A stretch of 64,000 nucleotides of DNA, from contig OZ024794.1 in the NCBI GenBank assembly GCA_964017045.1, positions 5,864,329 to 5,928,328 on the forward strand, in the 5' to 3' direction. This DNA is from Omphiscola glabra. Taxonomy: Eukaryota > Mollusca > Gastropoda > Lymnaeidae. Position numbers and translations under genes: made by a program. Every line of letters begins with the position of its first letter. Position 1 is the first letter of the stretch. This document shows positions 20,712-32,200 of this stretch, piece after piece. The notes below the pieces were generated by a model. That model was given only the letters and a program-made list of their open reading frames with translations. It did not search any database and was not told where the DNA came from.

Positions 20712-21605
20712 ATAAAACTCTCAAAATCAAATGTCCTCTTTGCAAAAGATGGATCTCTTAAAGAATCCAAGTTATTTTATATTTATTTGCGCCAATTATT
20801 CCAGTGACAGAACACTATTCATCCATCTTCTTTGAAATGTTTACTAAGTCTTTTTTACCGTGAATTTGAAATTTTCAAACATAAATTTGAATGAAGAAAC
20901 CGGGTAAGCTAAAATTTATGATTTTACTACTGAATACAATGAGCACCATCCCTTCCACGCTTAAGCTCGCGAGCCTCCGTCTATATAAATATCTACTACC
21001 CCATCCCCCGATCAAAGTAACAGTCACAGCTCCTCATTTATTCATCAATTTATACATATATATATATATATAAATTGATGAATCGGGTAACGGGGCGGGT
21101 GCCATTTGTAAGCTCCACCCTCACCCGCAGCTTTTCCTTCCGTTTAGGGTGGGGGTGTTGGGATGGTTAGTGTGCCTTTAAATAATATTTAATTTCGCTG
21201 CCCCTAGAGTTAACCCTAGCTTTACTGCTCCATGGTACGAGTAACTCTACAATTCGGCATAACATTTTATGTCAGGTTTGGTACCGTCTCTTTCAATTTC
21301 CCCCATCATCTCTTCTAACAGTCGGATCATAGGACCATGTTTTGGGACTTTTAAGTTCTTCCCCGTTTGTGACGGTCTCCAGATAAAATTTTGTAGCAAA
21401 ATGTTCTTGAGCACATTTTTTGCGGAAATATCTCACGACCGGGAGACATTGATATTTTTCATGTCATGTAAGAGTTTCATAGTTACACTCATTAGAATAA
21501 TACCGTTTGTAAATATGTCATACTTTTGCCATGGTCTATGTCATAACATTGTCATTATATAAAGTTTATGTTATAATGCTATCATTTATAAACACTATGT
21601 CATAA
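20712..21605. other. no gene; one inverted repeat
   Basis: Mostly unique DNA. 21040-21083 is a 15-bp inverted repeat (ATTCATCAATTTATA and its complement) around a CATATATA core, able to extrude as a cruciform. 21269-21562 is an open frame without recognisable motifs. Confidence 0.5.
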
Positions 21606-22085
21606 GATTGAGAGGGTGGGTCAAACTTCCAAAGAAAGGAGACCTCCAAGAATTTTAACTATAAAGGAATCATGCAGCTCCCCGTACAAGGAAAAATACT
21701 CAATAGAATTATTCTGCAGAGAATAAAAAAGCGATAGATTCCAAACTATGAGATAAACAGCCTGGTTTTTTGAGAAAACAGATCATGTACTGACCAAATT
21801 GCATCGCTGCGCATAATCATGGAACAGTGCTCGGAGTGGAATGCATTATTGTACCTAAATTTTGTAGACTTCGAAAATGCATTTGATGGCTTGGACAGAG
21901 ATACACTCTGGAAACTTCTAGAGCTTGGACAGAGATACACTCTGTAACTTCTATAGCTTGAACAGAGATACACTCTGGAAACCACTAAGACATTACGGTA
22001 TCCCTCAAAAACTTAATTAAGAACACATTCAAAGATATGATTTGCAGTGTTTTACATGAAGGTGAACTCACAATCCCATTTGGAT
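21606..22085 (+). pseudogene. RTE-like reverse transcriptase domain fragment with an internal triplication
   Basis: Across shifting frames the + strand encodes VKLPKKGDLQEF, then GKILNRIILQRIKKAIDSKL, then LRIIMEQCSEWNALLYLNFV followed by DFENAFDGLDRDTLWKLL, then LRHYGIPQKL and KNTFKDMICSVLHEGELTIP. FVDFENAFD is reverse transcriptase motif A (F-D--KAFD). The order matches the fingers and palm of RTE-type endonuclease-reverse transcriptases. Several frameshifts and stops show it is dead. The segment coding LDRDTLWKLL has been tandemly repeated three times (21891-21985, unit about 33 bp, GCTTGGACAGAGATACACTC). Confidence 0.85.
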
Positions 22086-22295
22086 ATCCGATGTCATAAG
22101 ATTGCCATTGGTATACTCGGTGTCATAAGATTGCCATTGGTATACTCGGTGTCATAAGATTGCCATTGGTATACTCGGTGTCATAAGATTGCCATTGGTA
22201 TATTCGATGTCATAAGATTATCATTGGTATATTCGATGTCATAAAATTATCATTGGTATACTCGATATCATATGATTATTATTGGTATATTCGGT
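22086..22295. repeat. 29-bp minisatellite (GTCATAAGATTGCCATTGGT)
   Basis: Seven copies; the first four are nearly perfect and the last three drift (ATTATCATTGG). It starts directly at the end of the reverse transcriptase fragment. Confidence 0.95.
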
Positions 22296-22499
22296 AAAAG
22301 ATTCTCAAGAAGACGAGTGTTGGAAGGGCCTGGGATGTTTTATGGATATTAAGAAGGAAACATGCAGTGAATGATAGAGCTGGCCACCAGGCGCATCTTA
22401 TGAGTTGACGGATTGTTTGATTTACTCATATCATACTACCTACGGAACTCCTTCTCTGGAATTTTTCTGTTGTAGTTGACATGTCTCCATAATCGGAGT

Positions 22500-22965
22500 G
22501 CCGCTGTTTGACTAATGTGCCGCAGTTGTTTGGCTGGTGTGTTCTTATTATTTGGCTGGCTTGTCCCTGTTGTTTGACTGGTGTGTCCCTGTTGTTTGAC
22601 TGGTGTGTCCCTGTTCTTTGAGTGGTGTGTCCCTGTTGTTTGACTGGTGTGTCCCGGATGTTTGACTGGCTTGTCCCTGTTGCTTGACTGGTGTGTCCCT
22701 GTTCTTTGAGTGGTGTGTCCCTGTTGTTTGACTGGTGTGTCCCTGTTCTTTGAGTGGTGTGTCCCTGTTGTTTGACTGGTGTGTCCCGGATGTTTGACTG
22801 GCTTGTCCCTGTTGCTTGACTGGTGTGTCCCTGTTCTTTGAGTGGTGTGTCCCTGTTGTTTGAGTGGTGTGTCCTTGTTGTTTGAGTGGTGTGTCCATGT
22901 TATTTGACTGGTGTGTCGCTATTGTTTGACTGGTGTGTCCATGTTGTTTGACTGGAATGACGCCG
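22500..22965. repeat. 22-bp minisatellite (GTGTCCCTGTTGTTTGACTG)
   Basis: About twenty copies of a 22-bp unit. A block of roughly 132 bp (six units including CCCGGATGTTTGACTGGCTTG) occurs at about 22645 and again at about 22777, a higher-order duplication. Confidence 0.96.
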
Positions 22966-23275
22966 TTGTTTGGCTGTAAGCCTGCTGTGTTAGCATGGAG
23001 TGCCGTAATGATTTGGCTGAAGTGCCGCTATTGTTTAACTGGTTCCGCTGTTGTTTTGCTGGGGTGCCGCTGCTGTTTTGCCGGGGTGCCGCTGTTGTTT
23101 TGCTGGGGTGCCGCTGTTGTTTTGCTGGGGTGCCGCTGTTGTTTTGCTGGGGTGCCTCTGTTGTTTTGATGGGGTGCCGCTGTTGTTTTGCTGGGGTGCC
23201 GCTGTTGTTTTGCTGGGGTGCCGCTGTTGTTTGACTTTAGTGTTGCTATTGTTTAACTGGTGTGCCGCTATTGTT
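22966..23275. repeat. 22-bp minisatellite (TGCCGCTGTTGTTTTGCTGG)
   Basis: Ten to twelve copies of a 22-bp unit related in pattern (GTTGTTTG-CTGG) to the preceding 22-bp array, so both probably descend from one repeat. The first and last units are diverged. Confidence 0.93.
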
Positions 23276-23432
23276 CGGCTCGTCTGGGTATGCATTATGA
23301 CTATGATTCAGATTCCGTCTTAATTTATTTTGAATACCTCGTCGTGCCAACATCCTACATAATTCACACTAATCTTGTAACAAACATTCACCGAATAAAT
23401 ATAATTTTGTTCTAAGCATTAAAAAAAAATCT

Positions 23433-23832
23433 TTTTTACATGAACGTCTTTTCATTCACACGTCTTTTTTACATGGACTTCTTTTTACACGTCTTTTTTA
23501 CATGGACTTCTTTTTACACGTCTTTTTTACATGGACTTCTTTTTACACGTCTTTTTTACATGGACTTCTTTTTACACGTCTTTTTTACATGGACTTCTTT
23601 TTACACGTCTTTTTTACATGGACTTCTTTTTACACGTCTTTTTTACATGAAAGTCTTTTTACATGGACGTCTTTTTAGATGCACGTCTTTTTTCATGGAT
23701 GTCTTTTTTACATGGACGTCTTTTTTACATGCACGCCTTTTTTACATGGACGTCCTTTTTACATGCACGTCTTATTACATGGACGTCTTTTTACATGTAC
23801 GTCTTTTTACATGGCCGTCTTTTTTTTACCCT
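23433..23832. repeat. 29-bp then 16/17-bp minisatellite (CACGTCTTTTTTACATGGAC)
   Basis: The left part has about seven perfect 29-bp units (ACATGGACTTCTTTTTACAC plus GTCTTTTTT). The right part breaks into shorter units around ACATGGACGTCTTTTT. Confidence 0.95.
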
Positions 23833-24535
23833 TTTCTGTTACTTATCTATTTTACAGGGAAATCTTTTTTATTCGCGCGATGTAAATTTATTCTAGTTAA
23901 TCTGCTATGAACATACACATAGCCACACGTAAACAATGACTATGTTTAAGTTGCCACCATTCTTATCTTGTTGAAATCCAAACTAAATTTTATACCAGAT
24001 AAATGTGTTCAGAAATTGGGTTATCGATTAAATTTTGAAATGGCCAGACCCTTGGGGAATATGCTAATCTGAGAGTTAGAATACATTTGACTTAATGGGA
24101 CCCTAGTGTTTATGTGGGGACAGCGAGTGCTGATGTCAGGCGCTGATTGGGTTTAGTGAAGGTTTGGTCTCTTGGAATCTGTTTGTCTCAAATGTTCGGT
24201 GTGTTGAAATATGTTTGTCTGGAATGTTCGGTGTGTTGGAATATGTTTTCTCTGAAACAATTGGTGTGTTGGCACCACACACATTTTTTAGTCATTTGAC
24301 TTAACAACGCTAAAGTTTTGGGGGACAATTATTTTAAATTTTTTTAGAATATTTCTGGAAAAAGTTATTTTTTTTTTAAAAAGTATTTTTAAAGTAGTAT
24401 TCTGTATTTTTTAGTCAAAGTTTCAGTCAAGTGGGGATCTGGAATTGGGTCAAAATCGAAATTCAAGATGTGACCCCCAGAGGTTACCCAAGAGTCATAG
24501 GATTGTCACTGGTGATCTACTGATCAGGAAGGGTT
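23833..24535. other. no recognisable gene
   Basis: Unique DNA. 24180-24265 has three diverged 36-bp copies around TTGGAATATGTTTGTCT and GGTGTGTTG. Otherwise nothing seen. Confidence 0.45.
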
Positions 24536-24716
24536 GTGTTTTCATAAAGCTTTATGTTTCATAAAGGTTTGTGTTTTCATAAAGATTTGTGTTTTCATAA
24601 AGATTTGTGTTTTCATAAAGGTTTGTGTTTTCATAAAGGTTTGTGTTTTCATAAAGGTTTGTGTTTTCATAAAGGTTTGTGTTTTCATAAAAGTTTGTGT
24701 TTTCATAAAGGTTTGA
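24536..24716. repeat. 18-bp minisatellite (TTTGTGTTTTCATAAAGG)
   Basis: About ten copies of the 18-bp unit with AAAG/GG variation at the end. Confidence 0.96.
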
Positions 24717-25080
24717 TAATTGTACAAAGTTTCAGCGGAGTTGAACACCAAGAATCGAGTCCAATTGAGATGCAAGTTTTGACCCAAACGACTAAATTAC
24801 TAGCTCAATAAATGTTTGTAAAAAAATATAAGATCAGTACGGCAATATATTATTAATATGGTATAATTATTTTTAAGGGTAAAATTTCGTCTGCAAAAAC
24901 TAGTGGGGTATTACTTGCAAACATCGTTGAGCATTAAATAGGTCGCAAACATCCTTGCTCTTTAAACATGTCAATGTTGTTAATTAAGGACCTCTGATGT
25001 CAGGTGCTGTGTGTGGAGAACTGGGGATACGGGGGTGATTGGTCACGTGATATAAAGAAATCTGGGTAAACAACAGATCA
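24717..25080. other. no recognisable feature
   Basis: AT-rich unique sequence. No gene seen. Confidence 0.4.
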
Positions 25081-25205
25081 AGATACAGACATACATATAG
25101 AAAGATAGATAGACCGATAGACAGACATATAGACAGACAGACCAGAGAGATAGACTGCCAGAAAGAAAGAAAGACAGACAGATAAACAGACAGACAGCCA
25201 ATACT
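25081..25205. repeat. (GATA)/(GACA) microsatellite
   Basis: Imperfect AGATAGATAGAC and AGACAGACAG tetranucleotide tract. Confidence 0.85.
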
Positions 25206-25239
25206 CTTCTAGTCAGACAATACCACCCTAACCATCAAT

Positions 25240-26372
25240 ACTCATCTAGCCAGGCAATAGTCCTCTAGCCAGGCAATAGCCCTCTAGCCAGGCAATAGTC
25301 ATCTAGCCAGGCAATAGCCCCCTAGCCAGGCAATAGCCCCCTTGCCAGGTAATAGCCCTCTAGCCAGGCAATAGCCCCCTAGCCAGGCAATAGCCCCTAG
25401 CCATGCAATAGTTCTCTAGCCAGGCAATAGCCCCCTAGCCAGGCAATAGCCCTCTAGCCAGGAAATAGCCCACTAGCCAAGTAATAGCCCCCTAGCCAGG
25501 CAATAGCCCCTAGCCAGGCAATAGCCCCCTAGCCAGGTAATAGCCCTCTAGCCAGGCAATAGCCCCCTAGCCAGGCAATTGCCCCTAGCCAGGCAATAGC
25601 CCTCTAGCCAGGCAATAGCCCCCTAGCCAGGCAATTGTCCTCTAGCCAGGCAATAGTCCTCTAGCCAGGCAATAGCCCCCTAGCCAGGCAATAGTCCTCT
25701 AGCCAGGCAATAGCCCCCTAGCCAGGCAATAGCCCCCTAGCCAGGCAATAGCCCCCTAGCCAGGCAATAGCCCCCTAGCCAGGCAATAGCCCCCTAGCCA
25801 GGCAATAGCCCTCTAGCCAGGCAATAGCCCTCTAGCCAGGCAATAGCCCCCTAGCCAGGCAATAGCCCCCTAGCCAGGCAATAGCCCCCTAGCCAGGCAA
25901 TAGCCCCCTAGCCAGGCAATAGCCCCCTAGCCAGGCAATAGCCCCCTAGCCAGGCAATAGCCCCCTAGCCAGGCAATAGCCCCCTAGCCAGGCAATAGTC
26001 CTCTAGCCAGGCAATAGCCCCCTAGCCAGTCAATAGCCCCCTAGCCAGGCAATAGCCCCCTAGCCAGGCAATAGCCCCCTAGCCAGGCAATAGCCCCCTA
26101 GCCAGGCAATAGTCCTCTAGCCAGGCAATAGCCCCCTAGCCAGGCAATAGCCCCCTAGCCAGGCAATAGCCCCCTAGCCAGGCAATAGCCCCCTAGCCAG
26201 GCAATAGTCCTCTAGCCAGGCAATAGCCCTCTAGCCATGCAATAGCCCCCTAGCCAGGCAATAGCCCCCTAGCCAGGCAATAGTCCTCTAGCCAGGCAAT
26301 AGCCCTCTAGCCATGCAATAGCCCTGTAGTCAGGCAATAGTCCTCTATTAAGGCAATAGTCATCTAGTAAGG
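25240..26372. repeat. 19-bp minisatellite (CCCCCTAGCCAGGCAATAG), about 59 copies
   Basis: Units vary mainly at the second to fourth bases (CCCCC, CCTCT, TCCTCT, TCATCT), with single-base deletions giving 18-bp copies. Long uniform runs of the CCCCC form occur (25720-26000), and the CCTCT form is scattered. Confidence 0.97.
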
Positions 26373-26569
26373 CATGCAAATCAATTCCAGCCAACATAAC
26401 CACCAGATGTGACGCCCCGCCCCCACCAATCGTTCCCCCTTTTCATTATTTGTATTGTTCCTTGTTGACCTTTGACCTGCCAGTGTTGAAAATGAAAAAT
26501 TTCCGAAAAGCAAACCCAAAATAACACAGCCAGACGGAAACTGAAACTTTCATTGTGGGAGTCGCCATC

Positions 26570-26972
26570 GGTGTCTCTACTGTGTCGGTGTCTCTACTGT
26601 GTCAGTGTCTCTACTGTGTCAGTGTCTGTACTGTGTCAGTGTCTCTACTATGTCAGTGTCCATTGTGTCGGTGTCTCTATTGTGTCAGTATCTCCACTAT
26701 GTCAGTGTCTCTACTATGTCAGTGTTTCTACTGTTGCAGTGTCTCTACTGTGTCAGTTTCTCAACTATGTCAGTGTGTCTACCATGTCAGTGTCTCTACC
26801 ATGTCAGTGTCACTACCGTGTCAGTGTTTCTACTATGTCAGTATCTTTACTGTGTCAGTGTCTCTACTAATGTCAATGTCTCTATTGTGTTAGTGTCCGT
26901 ACTATGTCAGCGTCTCTACTATGTCAGGGTCTCTACTGTTGTGCTGTCCCTACTCTGTCAGTGTCTCCATTG
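26570..26972. repeat. 17-bp minisatellite (GTGTCTCTACTGTGTCA)
   Basis: About 23 copies with ACTGTG/ACTATG/ACCATG variants. All three + frames are open because the unit lacks stops; these are not called genes. Confidence 0.96.
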
Positions 26973-27098
26973 TATGTGACAGTATTGGTCAGAGTATCAT
27001 CTGGTCACAGTCGGTGGTCAGCGTGGAAAAAATATTTAGGATATCAAACAGTGGCCAACGTGATGACTACTTGACACTGTGACGTCACGTAGGAACTA

Positions 27099-27440
27099 CA
27101 GTGGAACCCCACTATAACGCGATGATCGGGGTCCATCAAATCTAACTACAGTGGAACCCCGCTATAACGCGATGATCGGGGTCCATCAAATCTAACTACA
27201 GTGGAACCCCGCTATAACGCGATGATCGGAGTCCATCAAATCTAACTACAGTGGAACCCCGCTATAACGCGATGATCGGGGTCCATAAAATCTATCTACA
27301 GTGGAACCCCGCTATAACGCAATGATCGGGGTCCATAAAATCTATCTACAGTGGAACCCCGCTATAACGCGATGATCGGGGTCCATAAAATCTATCTACA
27401 GTGGAACCCCGCTATAACGCGATGATCGGGGTCCATAAAA
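27099..27440. repeat. 50-bp tandem array made from the MITE terminus
   Basis: Seven copies of a 50-bp unit: CAGTGGAACCCCGCTATAAC, then GCGATGATCGGGGTCCAT and AAATCTAACTA. Each unit restarts with TA-CAGTGG, so the transposon end plus its apparent TA target is repeated. Confidence 0.95.
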
Positions 27441-27909
27441 TCGGATCGCGTTAAAAGTGGGGTCGCGTTAATGTGCGGTTTTACAATATTTAACTTTTTT
27501 CCGAGAACATATACGTGTATACATGTACAATGATCAAAAGTCGGCTTATCATCAGATGAATATTAACTGGAATGCATTAATTAAGATATATTCAAAATAA
27601 TCGATGGCTAATATATGTATAGGTTATTACTGTGCATTAAAAACATTTACCAACTTTTATTTGTTTGACCGATAATACAGATTGACCGATAATACCAGAC
27701 TATCACTATATCATGAAAAGTGTATCAACACTGTATGCTACCGTGCCATCTTGGCTTGCAGTTCATCCATAATGGATGTCATTTCATTACTTTTCTCCAA
27801 ATTTCTTTTCTCCCTGTGAATGAATATACAAAATTTCGGGAGCCATGCTACGACCGCGTTATATCCGAATTCGCGTTATGACGGGGCGCGTTATAGCGGG
27901 GTTCCAATG
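27099..27909 (+). mobile_element. pogo-like (Tc1/mariner) MITE with amplified terminus
   Basis: Left end CAGTGGAACCCCACTATAAC and right end GCGTTATAGCGGGGTTCCAA plus TG are inverted repeats. The element is bounded by TA on both sides (27097-27098 and 27910-27911), as in Tc1/mariner and pogo elements. A second, inner set of GCGTTA words lies at 27448-27470 and 27856-27890. There is no transposase; the interior is AT-rich. The left terminus is present seven times as a tandem array. Confidence 0.85.
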
Positions 27910-27911
27910 TA

Positions 27912-28845
27912 TCGGTACAGCAGATCTGTTTACTCTTACGATTTTGGCGTACAATGTACGATTTTGAGGTGTATACATTATATATATACTGTACGTTTAT
28001 TTTTTTACAATGAAGATATATTGAATGATTTTGTGATGATATTGTGCGATTATACGAGTTTGAGGGTAAACAGGTCTGGTATAGGTTTTGAGACATTGGC
28101 AATGGTCACCTGACAATACATCTGATTTTAGGACGTTTCGGGGTGATATCTTTATGCCCTTTTTTTCCTTTTAAGTGGCAACCATGTCTTCCTTTGCTCC
28201 CCCCCCCCTAAATACACCCCTGGATTTGTTGAGTTACTTGGGGAGATTGCTGATTACTGGCGGAGATTGCAGAACATCTAGTTATTTTATTGTCTGTAAC
28301 GTTGTCTGACTATCCCAAACAGATAAAACTCTGGGTTCATATCCAACTTTATGTTTTATCGTCATACCTACCCTTTAAAAACAACCCATAGAGCCATTAT
28401 TAAGCCATTATTAAGCCATTATCAAACCATTACCTCTTGTAAGACATTTCCGCGCGGGTTTGTAAAGGTGTTGAGATAAATAAAGAATGGCCTAATGGGG
28501 TTTCATTGAACGCCCGGAGCCCCGGGGGGACCTTTCAGAGAAACAATGAGTAATGGACAGATTAGTGTTGGCCATAAACCTGTAGGGGCGCTTATAAAGG
28601 CTTTATTTAAGAATTTAGCACCAGATATTTCACGGGAGATGTGTCGATTCGGTTTTACGCAGTGGAAAACGTGCGCCGTGACGTCACACTAGACCTTGTT
28701 TGTGAAGATATTGCTTTGTCTGTCTGTAAGGATTCTACTGGTGATGTCTGTCATTGTAAGCAAGACAATTATGGGGGCTGTTGGTTTCGGAAAATGGTGA
28801 TTGAATTGTTGGCAAGAAATTATTTACGTAGGTGTGCGTGTGGTT
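27912..28845. other. no recognisable gene
   Basis: Unique sequence with a C-run at 28200-28208 and three short AGCCATTATTA copies near 28390-28425. The 28641-28847 frame has no recognisable motif. Confidence 0.4.
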
Positions 28846-28847
28846 GA

Positions 28848-29212
28848 GTCTATGTTTATTTCTGTCGATGTGGTTGTGGTTGTGTGTATGTTTATTTATG
28901 TCGATGTGGTTGTGGTTGTGTGTATGTTTATTTATGTAGATGTGGTTGTGTGGATGTTTATTTATGTAGATGTGGTTGTGTGGATGTTTATTTATGTAGA
29001 TGTGGTTGTGTGGATGTTTATTTATGTAGATGTGGTTGTGTGGATGTTTATTTATGTAGATGTGGTTGTGTGTATGTTTATTTATGTAGATGTGGTTGTG
29101 GTTGTGTGTATGTTTATTTCTGTCGATATGGTTGTGTATGTTTATTTATGTAGATGTGGTTGTGTGGATGTTTATTTATGTAGATGTGGTTGTGGCTGTG
29201 TGTATGTCTATT
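28848..29212. repeat. 30-bp minisatellite (TATTTATGTAGATGTGGTTG)
   Basis: About twelve copies of TGTGGATGTTTATTTATGTA plus GATGTGGTTG, with an extra TGTGGTTG in some units and GTCGAT variants at the left end. Confidence 0.96.
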
Positions 29213-29654
29213 TATATGCAGTTATTCCGTTACGATGGTTTATGAGATTCCGATATTCCTGGTAGCCGTCTGCGTGTTTATTTTACTGTGTTCAATTCTC
29301 TACTGGTAACTGGATTGTTCAGGATAAATTGATCTTTTTCTCTATCTTTCCTTTCAACGTGCTTTCACCTAAATCAAAGTGACTGTGTGTTATAAACAAA
29401 CGCACTTTCCCGTGTGCTTTCAATGACCGGTCCTTCCATCTGCCCGTAGATGTAAATGCCATTAACGTCATTAATTGTTGAAATTTTAAACGTCAAATAA
29501 CATAATGAGGATATTATTGGTTGTTTAAAAAAACATGTCCATATACAATGACGGCAAAACATAATTGTTATTGTTTCGCTAATTTGAAAATAGTAGTTAC
29601 AGTGAAATTTGAAAAATTGTTGAGTTAAAAACAAACTTGAAGTGCTAGCTTTTT

Positions 29655-29835
29655 TAAAAGCCTTTATATTAATCCGCTTTTGTTCGTCGTTGGGCGGCTG
29701 ACTGACTGACTGGCTGGGTGGCAATATCTTCGGACGGCTAATTGACCCACTTTTCGCCAACCTATCGAGATGAAACTTGGCACATACACTTGTTGCTAAT
29801 GACAACGCATTCTGTAAAATTTTCAGCCCCAAATC
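29655..29835 (-). repeat. unnamed interspersed repeat family, copy 3
   Basis: On the - strand it reads GCTGAAAATTTTACAGAATG, CGTTGTCATTAGCAACAAGT, GTGGGTCAATTAGCCGTCCG and AAGATATTGCCACCCAGCCA. It is collinear with the right half of the copies at 15771-16135 and 38443-38820. A GACT/CAGTC tetranucleotide tract sits at the same place as the CCAGCCAGCC tract of copy 2. Confidence 0.65.
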
Positions 29836-29869
29836 CCAACCCATAAACGATCGTTTTTTTTCCTGTTTT

Positions 29870-30340
29870 TCAAGGAAAAGATCAAATGAAGTTCCCGATA
29901 ACTATACTAAATGAGATTCTTTTGTTTTTCTAAAGTTGTAGGTGAAATAAATCTGCGGTGTAAAAGCGGGTGGTTCACTAGAATGTTAATATAGTTCAGG
30001 GGCGTGATAAAAAATGTGTGGTTGCGAGGCTTGGGGGGGGGTGGCGCTAATTAGGATTCTCATAAAGTCCGTTACATGTATGTATGTTTTGTCAAATCTT
30101 GAACACCCCCCCCCTCCCACACCCACCCCCACCTCCATTGCGTCATATGGCTGTTTATTAAATAATCTATAAGAAAAACTTTGATTTTAAGGGTTCTTTA
30201 ATTAAAGGAAATATTTATACTGTTTTTAAAACAGATTTGTGACGTCAAACAAGGCGGTGTATTGGAGAAACTGCCGCCATCCTAAAATCTAAAATTAACT
30301 CACACTTGACTCTTAACACATGCGCTATTGTATCATTATC
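29870..30340. other. no recognisable feature
   Basis: Unique DNA with a G-run (30031-30040) and a C-rich run (30105-30135). No gene seen. Confidence 0.4.
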
Positions 30341-30343
30341 ATT

Positions 30344-30850
30344 GAGTGACTGAACTAGATCTTGGGTAATTCTGGGTCTAAGTGACTGAACTAGATCTTG
30401 GGTAATTCTGGGTCTAAGTGACTGAACTAGATCTTGGGTAATTCTGGGTCTAAGTGACTGAACTAGATCTTGGGTAATTCTGGGTCTAAGTGACTGAACT
30501 AGATCTTGGGTAATTCTGGGTCTAAGTGACTGAACTAGATCTTGGGGAATTCTGGGTCTAAGTGACTGAACTAGATCTTGGGGAATTCTGGGTCTGAGTG
30601 ACTGAACTAGATCTTGGGGAATTCTGGGTCTAAGTGACTGAACTAGATCTTGGGGAATTCTGGGTCTAAGTGACTGAACTAGATCTTGGGGAATTCTGGG
30701 TCTAATTGACTGAACTAGATCTTTGGGAATTCTGGGTCTAATTGACTGAACTAGATCTTGGGGAATTCTGGGTCTAAGTGACTGAACTAGATCTTGGGGA
30801 ATTCTGGGTCTAAGTGACTGAACTAGATCTTGGGGAATTCTGGGTCTATT
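30344..30850. repeat. 36-bp minisatellite, fourteen copies
   Basis: Unit GTGACTGAACTAGATCTTGG then GTAATTCTGGGTCTAA. The first five units carry GGGTAATT and the rest GGGGAATT, and the two units near 30700-30745 carry ATTGACTG, so variants are clustered. The - strand frame (RPRIPQDLVQSL repeated) follows from the unit length. Confidence 0.97.
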
Positions 30851-31315
30851 TATCCTGAAAACCAAGTAACAATGAATTGGGTTGGGAATTTTAGCTTTAT
30901 ATCCAAACTGAATGACATCTCTATACAATAATTTATTCGAGTATCAGCCGATGTATCCTAGGATTAATCCGAAGGATATTGATATACTGCCCGGATATTT
31001 TAATATCCATGGATGCATGAGCTGTTAGTCATCCATTAGCTTAATTTGTGCTTTCCTTAAAAACTACTCATCACTTTAACTCTATGCAATCCATGGATAT
31101 AATTTAACCGGGAATAAATATGTATCGGCGCTGTAAATAAATATGTCATTATTATTGTGAAAAGCATGTCATGCGGCATCAAGATGAGTATTGGGTAGAG
31201 CAGACATGTTTTATTGTTTCTGCCTGTCAACTTTCCAAACACAACAGTACGTGTGTTGCTTTAATGATAATGAGAATTGTAGACCGAAGATATGACGAGA
31301 GATTATGTTAAAATC
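30851..31315. other. no recognisable feature
   Basis: AT-rich unique sequence. No gene seen. Confidence 0.4.
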
Positions 31316-31442
31316 AATCACAAGCAATGGATTCGATAGCCCGCCTTACACAAGACTTGATAAACAAGCAATGGATTCGATAGCCCACCTTAAACAAGAC
31401 TTGATAAACAAGCAATGGATTCGATTGCCCGCCTTACTTAAG
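31316..31442. repeat. about 46-bp repeat, three copies
   Basis: Three units with ACAAGCAATGGATTCGATAG and CCCGCCTTACACAAGACTTG, the last one truncated. Confidence 0.85.
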
Positions 31443-31649
31443 TCGAGAGATTATCTTTCAATAAAACACTAGCCCTACATCTGACAGGACACAATCTGAT
31501 TAGATTTCCTTTTTTTTTTTGTGTGTCTTAAAGAAACCTCACTCGGCCACACAGACGCTGCTGCGACTCTGGGACGGACAAAATCCCAGGGTTTAATTAA
31601 GCTTAAGATTTGGTATCAAATTCATTTACAGCCGTCACACAACCGCGTC

Positions 31650-32200
31650 CAGTGAATGATGTCCCGTGAATGATGTCCCGTGAATGATGTCCCGTGAATG
31701 ATGTCCCGTGAATGATGTCCCGTGAATGATGTCCCGTGAATGATGTCCCGTGAATGATGTCCCGTGAATGATGTCCCGTGAATGATGTCCCGTGAATGAT
31801 GTCCCGTGAATGATGTCCCGTGAATGATGTCCCGTGAATGATGTCCCGTGAATGATGTCCCGTGAATGATGTCCCGTGAATGATGTCCCGTGAATGATGT
31901 CCCGTGAATGATGTCCCGTGAATGATGTCCCGTGAATGATGTCCCGTGAATGATGTCCCGTGAATGATGTCCCGTGAATGATGTCCCGTGAATGATGTCC
32001 CGTGAATGATGTCCCGTGAATGATGTCCCGTGAATGATGTCCCGTGAATGATGTCCCGTGAATGATGTCCCGTGAATGATGTCCCGTGAATGATGTCCCG
32101 TGAATGATGTCCCGTGAATGATGTCCCGTGAATGATGTCCCGTGAATGATGTCCCGTGAATGATGTCCCGTGAATGATGTCCCGTGAATGATGTCCCGTT
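31650..32200. repeat. 14-bp minisatellite, about 39 perfect copies
   Basis: ATGATGTCCCGTGA is repeated about 39 times with no internal substitution that I can see, ending abruptly at 32200. A - strand frame repeats GTSFTGHHSRDIIH (three units per 14 residues) and is not a gene. Confidence 0.98.

Noticed and set aside
29374..29844. 156-codon frame on the - strand
   Set aside because: Much of it is the interspersed repeat copy at 29655-29835; no protein family seen.
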